Assembly (NCBI GenBank): GCA_022497155.1
Contig: MU385710.1
Span: forward strand, 868,001-932,000
Source: Whalleya microplaca
Taxonomy: Eukaryota; Ascomycota; Sordariomycetes; Xylariales; Xylariaceae
DNA length: 64,000 nucleotides
Direction of reading: 5' to 3'
In this document: one piece after another, positions 48,480 through 60,464 of the stretch
How the letters are laid out: every line of letters begins with the position of its first letter
How positions within the stretch are numbered: position 1 is the first letter of the stretch
Notes under the pieces: model-generated
Seen by the model: only the letters and a program-made list of their open reading frames with translations
What the model was told of the DNA's origin: nothing
Databases searched by the model: none
Made by a program: the position numbers and the translations under genes

Positions 48480-50531
48480 CTAACGCTGTTCCAAATGGGA
48501 CCGGATTTGCGGTAATTCAGTTCCTGTCGCCGTCGATCTTTCGGCTTCATCGGCCGGATCGATATCAGCTGGATCGTCCCAGCCCTCACGGTTATCCTTC
48601 ACAAGCCTCACGAAAGCAAGGTCAATGACAAGGGCAGCAATACAAATGCCTACCGCAAACCATAACGCTGCCTTGTAGCCTGTCACAGTATCTTGACTTT
48701 TCTTGGCCACTTCTGATTCCACGGTGGACGCAAATCCAAGCCCCAGGCTGTTACCATACAATAGTAAGGAGCCTATTAGTGACCCCGCGACGCCCTGCTG
48801 TTTTCGACTGACAGAATTGCTAGCAATGATCTGGGCTGCCGTGTAGACGAGATCTGGTGAGAATGCAGACAGAACGGTGCTGGGGAAAACCTGGTACCAA
48901 TACGATTGTTGGGTCGGCATAGCGGCGATGAGTGTGTTGGATATTAGCATGCACAGCGTTCCTATCGCGAGGATCCACTGAGCTGACACACGAGGGATGA
49001 GATAGGCAGCCAGGAAGGCCGCAGCGATACCGCAGATGCCGAATGGTGTCCAGCCGATAGCGAACTGCATTGGGGTCCAGTGGCGGACTTCTTGTAACCA
49101 GACCACGGTATACCATAACAACGTTCCCGTTCCCATGAAGTTCATGAGTACCACGAATATCAACGGCGTAAATGATGGAGCTTTGAATATACTCAAGGGC
49201 ATGATTGGGTCGGAAGCGAAGTAGTGTTCCCAGATACCATAACCTATAAACACGATCATTGAGACCACGAGCGTGGCAATAATCATAGGACTCGACCATC
49301 CCACGGCCGGCGCTTGACTTTGCAAAAAGAAGCGGTTAGTAAATGAATGCATATCAAATATTATAAGAGCAACTTACTTCCACACTACATTGAAAACGAT
49401 CAGACCGCCCAGAGAAAGGAAAGATCCAATCCAGTCAATCTTTCCATGAGGATCGACCGGCATCTCCAGGGGAAGAAGCGCCCACAAGGGTACCACGGCC
49501 ATGGAGCTCACGACTGCACTAAGATCATTGGTCAATATTCGGATGAGAAGGGCCTTCGAGGTACCCACATGAACACAAACATCCAAAGCAAGGAAGTGCT
49601 TTGGCTAAAACCCCCCACGATCAGTGCACCCACATAACCGCCGACTGTAGAATCGGAAGTCAGTATTTCCTCTTCTAAGACAAATTGTCGTGTACTCAGA
49701 AGTTCCAAGAGCCATCGCGGAAGCTTTCAGCTCCCCAATATGCCCCCAAAGGGAAGAGGAGGCATGTTGCTCATAAACAAGCTATAAGGGGGAATCAATG
49801 ACTGGATACTACTCACTTGGGCCAGATGCACCAAAGAAAGCCAAACTCAGATTCCTCGCATATCCAGGTGGATTAGTGATACCGATCATGGCGACAGCAT
49901 TAGGCATTATGAACGCCCCGCCGATTCCAGATATGGCACGCATGACATTAAAGGTAACGAAGTTACCACAGAATCCACAAGCCAGAGTGAAGACCACGAG
50001 ACACAGGGACCCGAGAAGCAGCATATTCTTGTGTCCGTAGACCGCCCCGAACCGGCCACTGACCAGGACGAATGTTCCTTGCGTGAGGCTTGTCGGCGAG
50101 GTATCAAGTCAGTCTCAATTCTGACTAAGAACGTGCCGGAGAGTAACCTACGGATACGCGGCGGCGACCCAGTTTGCATGAATGCCCGAGACACCCAGCT
50201 TACGGCTTATTTCTATCCCACCCGCTACGCCGATCACATTGCAAATCATCTGCATAATATTACAAGCAATGATGAGAATTGTTATGGCTAGCCGTCGGCG
50301 ACGGTTGACGACATTCAGTGGCGCGACGTCGAAAACTCGCTGCATTGCTTCGGGTGAGGAAGCCGTCCGAGCTGCATCTAATGGCAGAACCTGGGTCTCT
50401 TCATCGGTAACTCGGCTGCCAGGTGCGCCTGGTATTTCGCTACCGGTTACATCTTCTCGAGCTAGAGTGGATTGTATTCCAGAGCGAGGATTCTGCGTAA
50501 GTTCGTGGTGGAGTATAGATTGCAACGACAT
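48480..50531 (-). CDS. MFS transporter, DHA2-like drug:H+ antiporter (aminotriazole-resistance type)
   Basis: Plasma-membrane proton antiporter for drugs or metabolites. Five exons: 50531-50152, 50088-49817, 49644-49569, 49518-49378 and 49317-48480 (568 residues). Donors are GTAGGT, GTGAGT, GTGGGT and GTAAGT; phases close. A hydrophilic 75-residue N-terminus precedes about 14 membrane helices. Visible family motifs are the A-like loop GRFGAVYGHKNML after helix 2, the RAISGIGGAFIMPNAVAMIG segment, and GLIVFNVVWNQAPAVGWSSP with GTGTLLWYTVVWLQEV in the second half. The tail is acidic (DDPADIDPADEAE). Substrate cannot be told. No secondary-metabolite biosynthetic gene lies beside it, so a general efflux role is as likely as a cluster role. 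Confidence 0.9.
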
Positions 50532-50906
50532 TTTAGCTTTGGCTTCAGCTCCGAAACCTAGTCATGGAATCGGGCTCGCAAATTTCGAGGAGTATAACGT
50601 GTCGGTGTGAGATGACCCAAACTTGAGCTTAATTTATAGCCCTGGTGAAACTCGCTGCCGGCATCGGGCCTGTCCTCCGATATGTCTACCGGAACGTATT
50701 AGTCTGCATCATTGGACGAGTCCGGTGCCCCGCCCTCAACAAAGCTCCTAATGTTGATAAATCATATCGCACCTCTATGAGCAAACAACTTGCGTGGTTG
50801 TCTGTCTATATCAATAGGTAACAGTTTTCTAAGTGAAACCCGCATATATGACACCTTCGAACTAGTTGGTAATGGATATTGACACCCTTGCTATTCCCCT
50901 TTTTAC
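50532..50906. other. Upstream region of the MFS gene
   Basis: 375 bp between the MFS start codon and the NACHT-family fragment; presumably the MFS promoter. Nothing specific recognised. Confidence 0.4.
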
Positions 50907-52283
50907 CTATATTACCTTCCTAGTAGCGACCATATATTCTCTGCGACCCCTGTACCTAAGGTACTGGAACACCTGTTCATAATAGACGCCACATGGCAAA
51001 GGTGTTATTAGTAAAGAAAGCTCACCCATAGGATCAACCCAGCCAGCATTACTATGCACTCTGGAGCATTTGAAGCCACGTTCAACTAGAAACATTACCA
51101 TCGAGAGTCTCCGTTGTGGTGCTATTTGTGAGCATCCTGTGGCCGAGTCACAATCATAGTCCGACAAAAAATAGCAAGAACCAAATATAGCATTTTCTAG
51201 CAGATCGAGGGAGTTCTTCGATGATTTCATTTCAGACCATTTCTCTTCTCTCGAAACGTCTAAAACGACTGTGTTCCACTAAATATATTATATACTTACC
51301 CCGCAGTATATTTATTTAAGAGATTTAAGTAGCTTTAATATTAATTGAAAAAAAATTTCCTAACAATATTATTTATTATTGAAGTTATAATAAGGGCTAA
51401 ACTTATCGGCGGCAGCGTATAAATTGAATTCTTGTTATTTTTTAAAGTCGACGAAGTAAAAAGCTTGATGCCTTTATTAATAGCGCCGACACGAGATCAG
51501 GGATGTTACGGGAGGTGTATAATACCTTAAACCTGCTCGAATGACTATATGGGTAGGTATTTAAAGCATAGCAGATGTACTTCCATTTATTAGGAAAATG
51601 TATTGCGGCTTAAGTATGTCCACTATTTAGTGGAATATAGTCGTTTTAGCCATGTATACAGTCGTTTTAGACGTTTCGCTCTTCTCTCGGGACCTTCTCG
51701 CGAACATATGGAAAGATGCCAAACTGGGCCGAGATACCCAGCAAGGTATTATGTATTGTCGGCCCTGTTGATGGCCCTATACCGATCCCATCGCCAAGGT
51801 CTTTTGTAATGAGGACCAGTGCTTTATTTCAAGAGAGTATCTAGAAGCCCATGTCAATCGACTGCGTAAATACGCTGTCATCATCTTCTGATCAAACATA
51901 TCCATCAATCGTAGCAACTTCGTGAGATTATCTCCAGTTTCTGTGACTTGAGCAGCGTAATGTAGTGTTCTCATTATCTTTGTCCATAACAGTTCATATG
52001 AATATGTACCATCATCCGTATCTACCATCTCTAAGGTCTCTGCCTTGAAAAGGATTAAGTAGGGCTCGAAATTTGGGTCACACAATGCACATATGTCTTG
52101 CCACCTTTTGGGCTGTCTGACCCAGTCTCTAGCAGTACGGTGCGAGAAATCCACAAACCCATATCCACTGCTGCTAATCTCTAGAATTCCCCTTGTTCGT
52201 ATGTCAAGACGTCGCTTTAAGGCCTTCCTAGCATGATTCAGTACAGTACCATAGATGACGACTAGGTGTTGATACCGTATCAA
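50907..52283 (-). pseudogene. Remnant of a NACHT-family STAND gene, disrupted by a MITE
   Basis: Two minus-strand pieces, 52283-51688 and 51242-50907, separated by a transposable element. The first piece carries GYGFVDFSHRTARDWVRQP and DPNFEPYLILFKAETLEM, which match the segment C-terminal to NACHT in fungal STAND proteins (VxFxHRTxxDFL... then DPYLxLxxA). It shifts frame near 51780-51800 and continues as LLGISAQFGIFPYVREKVP. The second piece starts directly after the target duplication (EEKWSEMKSSKNSLDLLEN) and continues to a region like the terminal repeats (RRLSMVMFLVERGFKCSR). The N-terminal and NACHT parts are missing, so the gene was already truncated or has decayed into the AT-rich sequence upstream. 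Confidence 0.72.
51252..51678. mobile_element. Mutator-like MITE with 9-bp target-site duplication
   Basis: A 427-bp non-coding AT-rich insertion. Its ends are perfect 21-bp inverted repeats beginning CGAAACGTCTAAAACGAC; the homology continues inward as TTCCACTAAATA, with an extra duplicated CTAAAACGACT block on the right side. It is flanked by a perfect 9-bp direct duplication CTCTTCTCT (51243-51251 and 51679-51687). A 9-bp duplication is the hallmark of Mutator/MULE transposition. There is no transposase, so it is non-autonomous. Confidence 0.88.
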
Positions 52284-53376
52284 GGAAGTCCTTGTTAACT
52301 AACATTACTGCAGATAGAAATTCGAAGTGCATATATGATGCTACACCTAATTAGAAGACCAGAGAATGGCCACTATATATTAACAAGTCATTCTCATATA
52401 GATCTATGACTATTTTTTTATGTGTTGTATGGCATGTGATCACGAGGCAAGCTAGTTCTTTGACTCTTTATCTTTGGTTATATGATCGAGGGTTCTTCGG
52501 GCATTTTGATTTCCACATGATAGACTTAGCAGTTAGAGAAAGTATAACAAGGCGTTGCCATCATGTCTGTTAGGTGAGTTTGTGTCAAATGTCCGGATGT
52601 CTGACACCCACATTACAGTACTGGAAAATGAGGTCTATCTAACGGCAGACTACCTATATGATAATCTAGACTTAAAAAATTATATAGATAAGTTCGCGCT
52701 CGTGGAGATCCATGGGTAGGTAGAGATATTTAAGGAATTACTGACAAGAGATTGGCCGTGGCTCACACTCTCTTCGGGTAGGAGTTAAGCTTCTCCTCCT
52801 ATCTTTCTAATGCCAAATATTATAGACAAGGAATAAGTCAAGGATGACCATTATGTTACAATGTAACTCGTCCAAGCATATATCTTTTAATGTAGATTAA
52901 GCTTTTCTAAGTACCTTTACACTGGATGTCTAGTATTTTCACTTGGTCCATTACTTTAATTGATAACATTAAACTAATCAACTGATATAATATAAATAGC
53001 AATATGTATTAAATTTAAAGGTAACAGTTCCATCTACCTACCGTAAATATTCAAGTGTAATAAGCTCACAATGTCGTATATATTGTGCGAAGACTCACTC
53101 ACGATTATTCGTGTTATTCAGTTTGAATAACATTTCTGTACGATAACTTCTAATATACTAACAGGAAGGGGTCTCGCCACCAAAGTAAAAACGATTATAC
53201 ATTTTCAATATGGAAGGTCTGAAACGGCGTAGCTTCTTGTCATGGCTCGATATTGAATCAATTCGGAAATCGAAGTTGCGTAAATATCTGAGAATATTCT
53301 AATATACGTGTAATCGCCCATGCTCTTCTCTGTCCAGCATAGCTAGACATGGTCTACCAACCCCATCTACTGCCTC
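52284..53376. other. AT-rich intergenic region
   Basis: 1.1 kb, markedly AT-rich with many TA steps, next to the decayed STAND fragment. It may be RIP-affected repeat sequence, but no repeat unit could be defined. No gene recognised. Confidence 0.5.
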
Positions 53377-54045
53377 TTACTCAGGAGCGGCAACGGTAAA
53401 GTCAACGCAAGATTCGTACGTCTGCCTAGCCCCAGTGCCGTACCACCACCATTGAAGGACCTAACAAGATAGTGAGCATTGAACAACATAGCGTCGACCT
53501 CTATATTAGAGGAAATGGGTGAGACAACTTACACAAGCACCAGCCTCAGCACACTGCGAGCCGAGCGTCTCGGGGATCGTAACATTAAAGTCGGTCTGGT
53601 TAGCCGGCGTAGTCTTAGCATAGAACTGGATCTCGTCGGCGTAGCCCTCGGGCCAGTCGAGCAGGGGCTCGCCGACAATAGTATTCGTCTTGGTGTCGAC
53701 GATGCTGACGTTGGCGGAGCCCTTGTGCGGGATCGTGAGCGCGATCTGGACGTTGACGCTCTCGCCGGGCGCGTACGCCTGCACGTTGTCCGCGTTGTCC
53801 GCGAACTGCTGGCCCTTGCACAGCCACACGTTGCACTTCGCCGCGTCGTACGCCGGGTCCATGGCCGCGAGCTCCGGCAGCCCCTCCACGTGCGACGTCT
53901 TGTCGCCCGAGATCTCGTTCACGACGCCCGAGCCGCACGCTGCTGCTGTGGCGTCGCCGGGCGTGCGCATCGGTGGCGAGGAGATGTAGCCGTGAGCGGA
54001 GACGGTGGCGGCTAGGGCCACGAGGGGGACGACTTGTGCGAGCAT
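53377..54045 (-). CDS. Lytic polysaccharide monooxygenase, AA16-like, secreted
   Basis: Copper enzyme that oxidatively cleaves polysaccharide (cellulose in characterised AA16 members) outside the cell. Exon 1 54045-53533, intron 53532-53461 (GTAAGT...GTTAG), exon 2 53460-53377 (198 residues). The signal peptide MLAQVVPLVALAATVSA is followed directly by HGYISSPP, so mature His1 forms the first arm of the histidine brace. The second His is in TIPHKGSANVSIV. Further family marks: ACGSG, CNVWLCKGQQFADN, and the end QWWWYGTGARQTYESCVDF with the likely axial Tyr. It is a single catalytic domain with no carbohydrate-binding module or GPI signal. It sits as a GC-rich island in AT-rich surroundings. 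AA16 is assigned from motif memory; another chitin-binding-type-4 LPMO family is the alternative. Confidence 0.85.
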
Positions 54046-56077
54046 TGTGTGAGCTGCGTGCTAAATAGCAGAGTAAATTCGACCTTTTAGTGCTGCTTCT
54101 GCTGAAGAAAATTCTCGAGCGATATTTTCTGTCGGTATAGCTGTTGCGTCTCAAGCGTCTAGCTTAATATCACCGGGTTGCCTTGACAGCTCTTTATAGT
54201 CTCCTCGCCATCCACCCCACGCCGCCGTTCTGGACCCTACTCTTCCTGATAATTAATCAGGATTGACTCTGGCGCTTCCATTTTGGTCTGTGAGGTAATC
54301 TATTCGCAGTGCGGACGGGCTCTTTGTGGAGACTGCTCTGGCACCCTTATCACCGGTAAAATACACATGGCGAATAGTACGGGAGCGCGGTTAAAAGAAG
54401 GCTTGCCACGCAGGGTTTAAATAATAACTTCGGCACGTTCGAGTTAGGAAATGAGCTATTCTGGGCAGCTCCTGGCGCGGATAGATCTGTTTCCGAACAG
54501 GGGACGTCATCGATACAAGGCATGTTGACCCCTAATTATCAGGAAATCAAGTTATCTCCGGCATTAAAGTTATTTGCGTGAATTCAAAAAGATTCCAAAT
54601 GATCTCCATATCCATTGCTATTTTAAGATGCATACTATTTTTTTGATCGATTATCATGGAGTTTGACGACAATTAAGGGGTCATATCAGTGGCCTAGGGT
54701 CTATCTATGTTGCTCTTTATAGATATCGTATATAGGGCTCCACGATCAGGAGCTAGTACCCCTTCTGTATTCCGATATCAGTAGATAATTCGTTATTAAT
54801 ACTGTAAAGGCACCTCTTACACATTATTTCCATTACCTTTGGAGTAGGGAGAACTGTTGGGTGTCGGTATGGGAAGCTGGGCTTCGAAGCTGGCATTGAT
54901 ACAGGGAGCCCCAAATGTCACCAAACTCATCGAACGGCATCAAATACTCAAATGAGCTTTATATTTAGTTCATGTAATGTAAAGTCAGCCTTGCTTTGTA
55001 ATCATTTTAACTTTTGGTAATGATGCCTATTATAATGTAAGGCCATCGCCACCGGCTCGATTATCGCTTAACAGATTTCCTCGTAAAATAGCTGTCAGGT
55101 GCTGGTTTTAAGCTTAAGAAGTAACTAACTCTGGTATGTTAACAAGAAGACATGTCAAGCCCCATTTTATTCTCATCATATCCCTAAAAGATTGAATTAC
55201 GAAGCATAGAAGTATGTCTCAACCAGACTAATGCAGTCAATCTACGGTGATCATAGAAGTCGATGATGCATCTAGCTTTCGAGCTACAATGAGCCTAAAC
55301 AGAAGTGACAGTAATAGACAAAGTAATGAGGAGCATAACAGCTTATTGAGTGCAAGGTGAAGCTAGAAGGGGCAGAGACCCTCATACATACATACACGTA
55401 TAGGTGGGGACTATATGTAGGTCTATATACAGTAGCAGTGGACCCCAGGCCTAAAATCCTATCTCAACAAGAACAACTTCGCCACTCGCCGATGCAGAAG
55501 GAACTAATTCCCATGAAGGGCTTAGACTTTACTTTGGTAGGTTGAATGAAACAGGTGAAAGTAAGCGACATCTTAAGTGCGTTGAAATTCAAATGTCACT
55601 ACAACAGACTTAGACTCGATTAACTAGGTACCTAGACAACAGGTACGGTAGAAATAATCATCGAATAATTGCACCGTGATCGGGCGTTTGTATAGTACTT
55701 GAGCTTATAGACTTACAACTAGTCATGTCAAAGACTAAAAAAAAGGAAGTGAACTCTATAATCCCGCCCACAATTTGCTATTGAAATCAGACAAGCGCAA
55801 TTGGTCGCCCAATCCGATGTTCAAATCGAGGTACGACCAATCAGAAGCACCAGCTCCATACTGCCGTAATTCGCCGCTCGTCCCAACCGAACCGACCCTT
55901 GACATCATCCCCACCTACCAAAATATTTTGCTTAGAAACCAGGGTCCCTCCGACCCTACAAATGCGCATACTTACATACTTGCATACATCTTACATAGGC
56001 CCTTCCTTACAAAGCGGCGATCTTTCTCTCTCTCCCTCTCCCCCTCTCCTCTTCAACCACCCACCCACCACCTACCT
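54046..56077. other. Intergenic region, no gene recognised
   Basis: 2.0 kb between the LPMO start and the ISA2 start, so it contains both promoters. The last 200 bp are pyrimidine-rich (CTCTCTCCC runs) as in many fungal 5' leaders. A CTAGGTACCTAG palindrome lies near 55625. Otherwise nothing. Confidence 0.5.
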
Positions 56078-57035
56078 ATGAATCCACCCCCAATGCCTCC
56101 CATACACTGCGCGAACGCCTCCTCCACCGCCTCGGCCGCGAAGCTCTTCCTCCAGCTATGCGCGCGCCGCACCACCGTCACAAATAGCAGCAGCAGCTCC
56201 ATCCTGGACCTGCTCCTGCCGCCACGGCCGCCGCCGGCCCGCGCCCTGCACCTGCGGAGTCCGCGGACGGTCCCGCTTCGCAGCAGCCGGGGCCGGAACT
56301 TAATTGCGCACCATGTCAAGCCGCCGCCGCCGCGGCCCTTTAGCACGAGCGGGCCCTGGCGCAAGACCGCCGTCCTGTATAACCCGCAGCGGGACGAGGA
56401 GGGGAAGGAGATGATGCTGGAGATCACGCCGCGCGCGGCGAATGTGCGTCTGCCCCCTTTCCATCCTTTTCTCTTCACCCGTGCTCCGCTTTCTCTTCCG
56501 CATCCCGCTCAGGGCGCCACGAGCAAGGTGACATAGCAAACGCTAACACACCTCGCATATACAGCGCCTCTCCCAAATAATGGCCAAGGACGCGAACCCG
56601 CACCTCGCGCTGCGGATCCAGGTCGAGTCGGGCGGGTGCCACGGGTTCCAGTACCTGATGTCACTTACCTCCTTACCCCCATCGCTCCCCGCCAACACCG
56701 CAACACCCCCTCCTAATCCCCCCTCTCCCCCGAGCACGGACACAACGGCGCCCGCCGTAACGCCGTCCACAACCACGAGCGCGGCGCCGACGTCGGGGGG
56801 CATAGGCGAGGACGACACCGTGTTCGCGTTCGTGCCGGACGCCCCCTCCGACACGACCCCCGAAGATACGCGGTCGGCGCCCAAGATCGTGCTAGACGGG
56901 CCGAGCCTCGAGCTGCTGCACGGCAGCAAGGTGGACTTCACGATGGAGCTGATCGGCAGCCAGTTCAAGATCGTCGACAACCCGGCCGCGACGAGCAGCT
57001 GCGGGTGCGGGACCAGTTTCGATATCAAGATCTGA
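56078..57035 (+). CDS. ISA2: Mitochondrial iron-sulfur cluster assembly protein Isa2
   Basis: A-type Fe-S scaffold/carrier acting with Isa1 and Iba57 to mature [4Fe-4S] proteins in the mitochondrial matrix. Exon 1 56078-56443, intron 56444-56564 (GTGCGT...TACAG, branch GCTAAC), exon 2 56565-57035 (278 residues). The N-terminal 90 residues are Arg/Ser/Pro-rich with almost no acidic residues, a targeting presequence. The HesB domain begins about ITPRAANRLSQIM, has the first ligand Cys in SGGCHGFQY and the last two in SSCGCGTSF near the end. Between them lies a Pro/Thr-rich insertion of roughly 60 residues (from LTSLPPSLP to the EDDTVFAF segment) without splice sites. Met6 could be an alternative start. 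Confidence 0.92.
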
Positions 57036-57745
57036 GGCTGGGCACCGACTTAGTCCCCTACTCCCCCTTCTTGCCGGTTTTGGCTTGCGTTACCTACGAG
57101 CAGGGAGAGCAGGGAGCGAGAAGTTCATGACGAGCCTTGCATATTTCCTCATCTCGAGCGTACATATTGTACATACGCACCGTTACTAGACCTCCTGTTC
57201 CTTTCTGTACTTTCCAGCATACGGGACAAGGCTACGGCGGGGATAGATGGGTAACTTGGCTAGGAGGTTGGAGGCTGGACATGATGGGATCGGTTGACGA
57301 TGCACAACTAGACTTTCAGCGGTTGGTAGAGGTATAGAACCCGTGGCATTGCATATAGCATGGCTTGTGTGCATGGTGTACATTATACAGGATTACAATC
57401 AAAGCTCCCAACCAACTAAAAGGACAGCATATGGACTAGTGTGACAATGAGCAGGGGAATAAGTCAACACAAAGCCTACAAATTCAGACAAGCTTTACGA
57501 GATACGAATGATACTTATGCACGTAAATTGATCACGTCAACGTTGGGACAAGTTGTGACATTGAGCAGCCTTAGCCGGGTCTAGAGCACTTGGAAATCTA
57601 TCCGCAACGAGTCGGGATGCCATGGTCTCATTCATCAAAGTCTCAATTCATCGATAGCATCCGAAGCTTTTGCTTTTATAACGCCGTCAACCATGCAGAG
57701 AAATACCATACCACCAGACCCATTACCACCAGAGCAGCCCCAGCC
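57036..57745. other. Convergent intergenic region
   Basis: 710 bp between the stop codons of ISA2 and RPL7. No gene recognised; presumably 3' UTRs. Confidence 0.5.
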
Positions 57746-59265
57746 TTAGTTCATCTGTCGGATCAGGTTGTTGATCTTGTCCTCCCGGTTGCCCAGGTCA
57801 CCGCCCTCGATGAAGTGCTTGAACTTTCTCGTCCGGAAGCCGCCGTTGGGGTTGCTGAGCTTGAAGGGCCACAGGAAGTTGGAGGCCTGCTTGAAGTTGG
57901 GGCCGACGGTGTAGATCTCGTGGATCAGATCCTCGATGCAGACGATGCCGTATTGGCCGAGGCTCTCCTCAATGATGGCGTTGTCCGTCAGGGGGATGCG
58001 CTGCTTGTTGACCTTGCCGTATCCGCGCTTGTAGATGAGCTCCTTGACGCTCTTGAGGTTGGGGTATCCGTAGGCAACCCACGGCTCGACGATCTTGATC
58101 ATCTCGGCGGTGGCCTTGGTGATGCGGACGAAGATACCGTTGTTGATCTGGAGGAGACGGAGCAGCTGGAGGATCTTGCGGGGCTTAGGAGCGATCTTGT
58201 TGATACCCTTGATGCGGATAACGAAGATCAACTTCTCCTCAGCAGGAACGTGGAAGTTGCCCTCCTGCTTGGCAAGACGGTGCAGGCGGATCTGCTCACG
58301 CTCCGCATCGCGGTACTCCTTGACGTACTTCTCGGCACGCTTGAAGATGACAGCCCGCTTCTCCTTGTTGAGCTAGAGAGGGCAACGTTAGCTTGGCAGT
58401 CCCTTCACCAACGCGCATACATCCCATGTGGGTTCCTCCTCGTCGATCAGACCCGAAAGATGGTTAATTTGCAACAGCATTGACCTTAGTCTAGTCGCAA
58501 AGGGTTTTTATACATCACATCGCCGAATTCCCCTTGAAAGAAAAAGATGTTACTAACCTTCTTGGCGGCCTGGATCTCGGCAGTCTTCTCGGCGCGAGCC
58601 TTCTCCTGGCTCTTGCGCTTCTTCAGAAGGGTCTCGGGGACCAGGACTTGGTCCTTGGTGGGGACGGTACTGTAGGCAAAGTCAGATTAGTACGTAGTCC
58701 ACGATCACACATAATATATGTATGAATAGAGCGCCGGTTGGAGAATTGCCCATTGTTACGTGACATTCTCAGCGGTGGCTAACTCGAAGGGATTGGTTTT
58801 AATCGGTGAGATGCTTAGAAACCTGTCATTCCCTTGCGGGGTGACTTGGTCTTCTTGAGCATTCCCCTCATCCGACAACGCCTCGGACAAAGTCCAAGAG
58901 GATATGCTCGCCCTGTACCAACGCTAATCGACGAGCATGTCTGCACCGTCTGAAGCAGCTGAGAGCGGCAGATAGATTTCGGAGAGAAGGACGAAGCCTT
59001 CAACCCCAACACCCCAAGCAACGTCTCTAAGCCTGCAAGCTGTGTTTCAAGCCTGGAGAGCAGAGGGAGAAGCCCGGGAAAGATCGAGCTGGCATGCGAT
59101 ACCTCTCATGTGTGCCATTTTCAGGTGCACATGAGAACAATGCTATGCAGCCGAGAGGACCACGACAATCTGCAAAAATCCATAGGACCGGACATTCGAA
59201 TAATACTTCTATAGATAGGAAGAGGAAGAAGATCAAGGAGAAGTAGCATACGTAGAAGCAGCCAT
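57746..59265 (-). CDS. RPL7: 60S ribosomal protein L7 (uL30)
   Basis: Large-subunit ribosomal protein. Three exons: 59265-59252 (14 nt, MAAS plus two bases), 58669-58558 and 58372-57746 (250 residues, the usual size). Intron 1 is 582 bp and intron 2 is 185 bp, both long for this organism. The N-terminal exons encode [20 protein letters not shown] and a basic helix; the third exon holds the conserved core ([56 protein letters not shown], and the end [18 protein letters not shown]). Start and splice phases agree with the family. In yeast the RPL7 introns carry C/D snoRNAs; one weak candidate is listed here for intron 2. Transcribed divergently from RPS14. Confidence 0.96.
58444..58521 (-). ncRNA. 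Candidate C/D box snoRNA in RPL7 intron 2
   Basis: On the RPL7 coding strand, intron 2 contains GTGATGT (C-box-like, one mismatch to RTGATGA; 58518-58512) and CTGA (D box; 58450-58447) 62 nt apart. CGA lies just 5' and TCG just 3', able to form a short terminal stem. Size (about 78 nt) and location fit the yeast precedent of snoRNAs in RPL7 introns. The guide target was not established, and chance is possible. Confidence 0.25.
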
Positions 59266-59740
59266 TGCGTCGGATTGTCGAGTTGGCTATGGCGATGATA
59301 GCGGGTTGTCGACTCGGGGGGATGATGGTTAGTGAAAGGACTACGGAGTCGAAAAATTGAAAGGCGCACGAGAAAATTAATCAGGTAGAGAAAGTTTCGC
59401 GGGACCTGTTGGGTCTGTGGGTGTGGGCGTGGGCGTGGGCGTGGGCGTGGGCGGTGTGGCAGAAAGTTGTGGGCTGGCCAGGTGGTAGGTGCGCGGTGGG
59501 AAAGCGCTTAGCAAACATTAAGCAGCACGCTAAGCGAGATTCGGGAATGGCGTTAGGGCTAATCCACTTATTTTGCCATTTCTGCCGTGCTTCACCGCCG
59601 GTCGGTCTGCACCACAAACCCCATAATTATTATTATTCTTCTTCACAAGCACTTTTGCCGATTTTCCTACTGAAACCTGCGGTCAAGCTTCATCCCAGAT
59701 CAACCATCACGAAGTTCACCCCCAAAAATCAACCACCACC
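59266..59740. promoter_or_regulatory. Bidirectional promoter of RPL7 and RPS14
   Basis: 475 bp between the two divergent start codons. Contains TTAGGG (59553-59558, in GTTAGGGCTAA), a Tbf1-type box used in many fungal ribosomal protein promoters, and five to six GTGGGC tandem units (59422-59454). The arrangement would allow matched expression of a large- and a small-subunit protein. Binding by any factor is inferred. Confidence 0.6.
59422..59454. repeat. (GTGGGC)n minisatellite in the RPL7/RPS14 promoter
   Basis: Directly visible run of GTGGGC hexamers within the shared promoter; could act as repeated GC-box-like sites. Confidence 0.85.

Positions 59741-60464
<724 letters not shown>

Noticed and set aside
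57590..58483. 297-codon frame (+) opposite RPL7
   Set aside because: Leu/Asp/Glu/Val-rich mirror of a C-ending-codon gene on the other strand.
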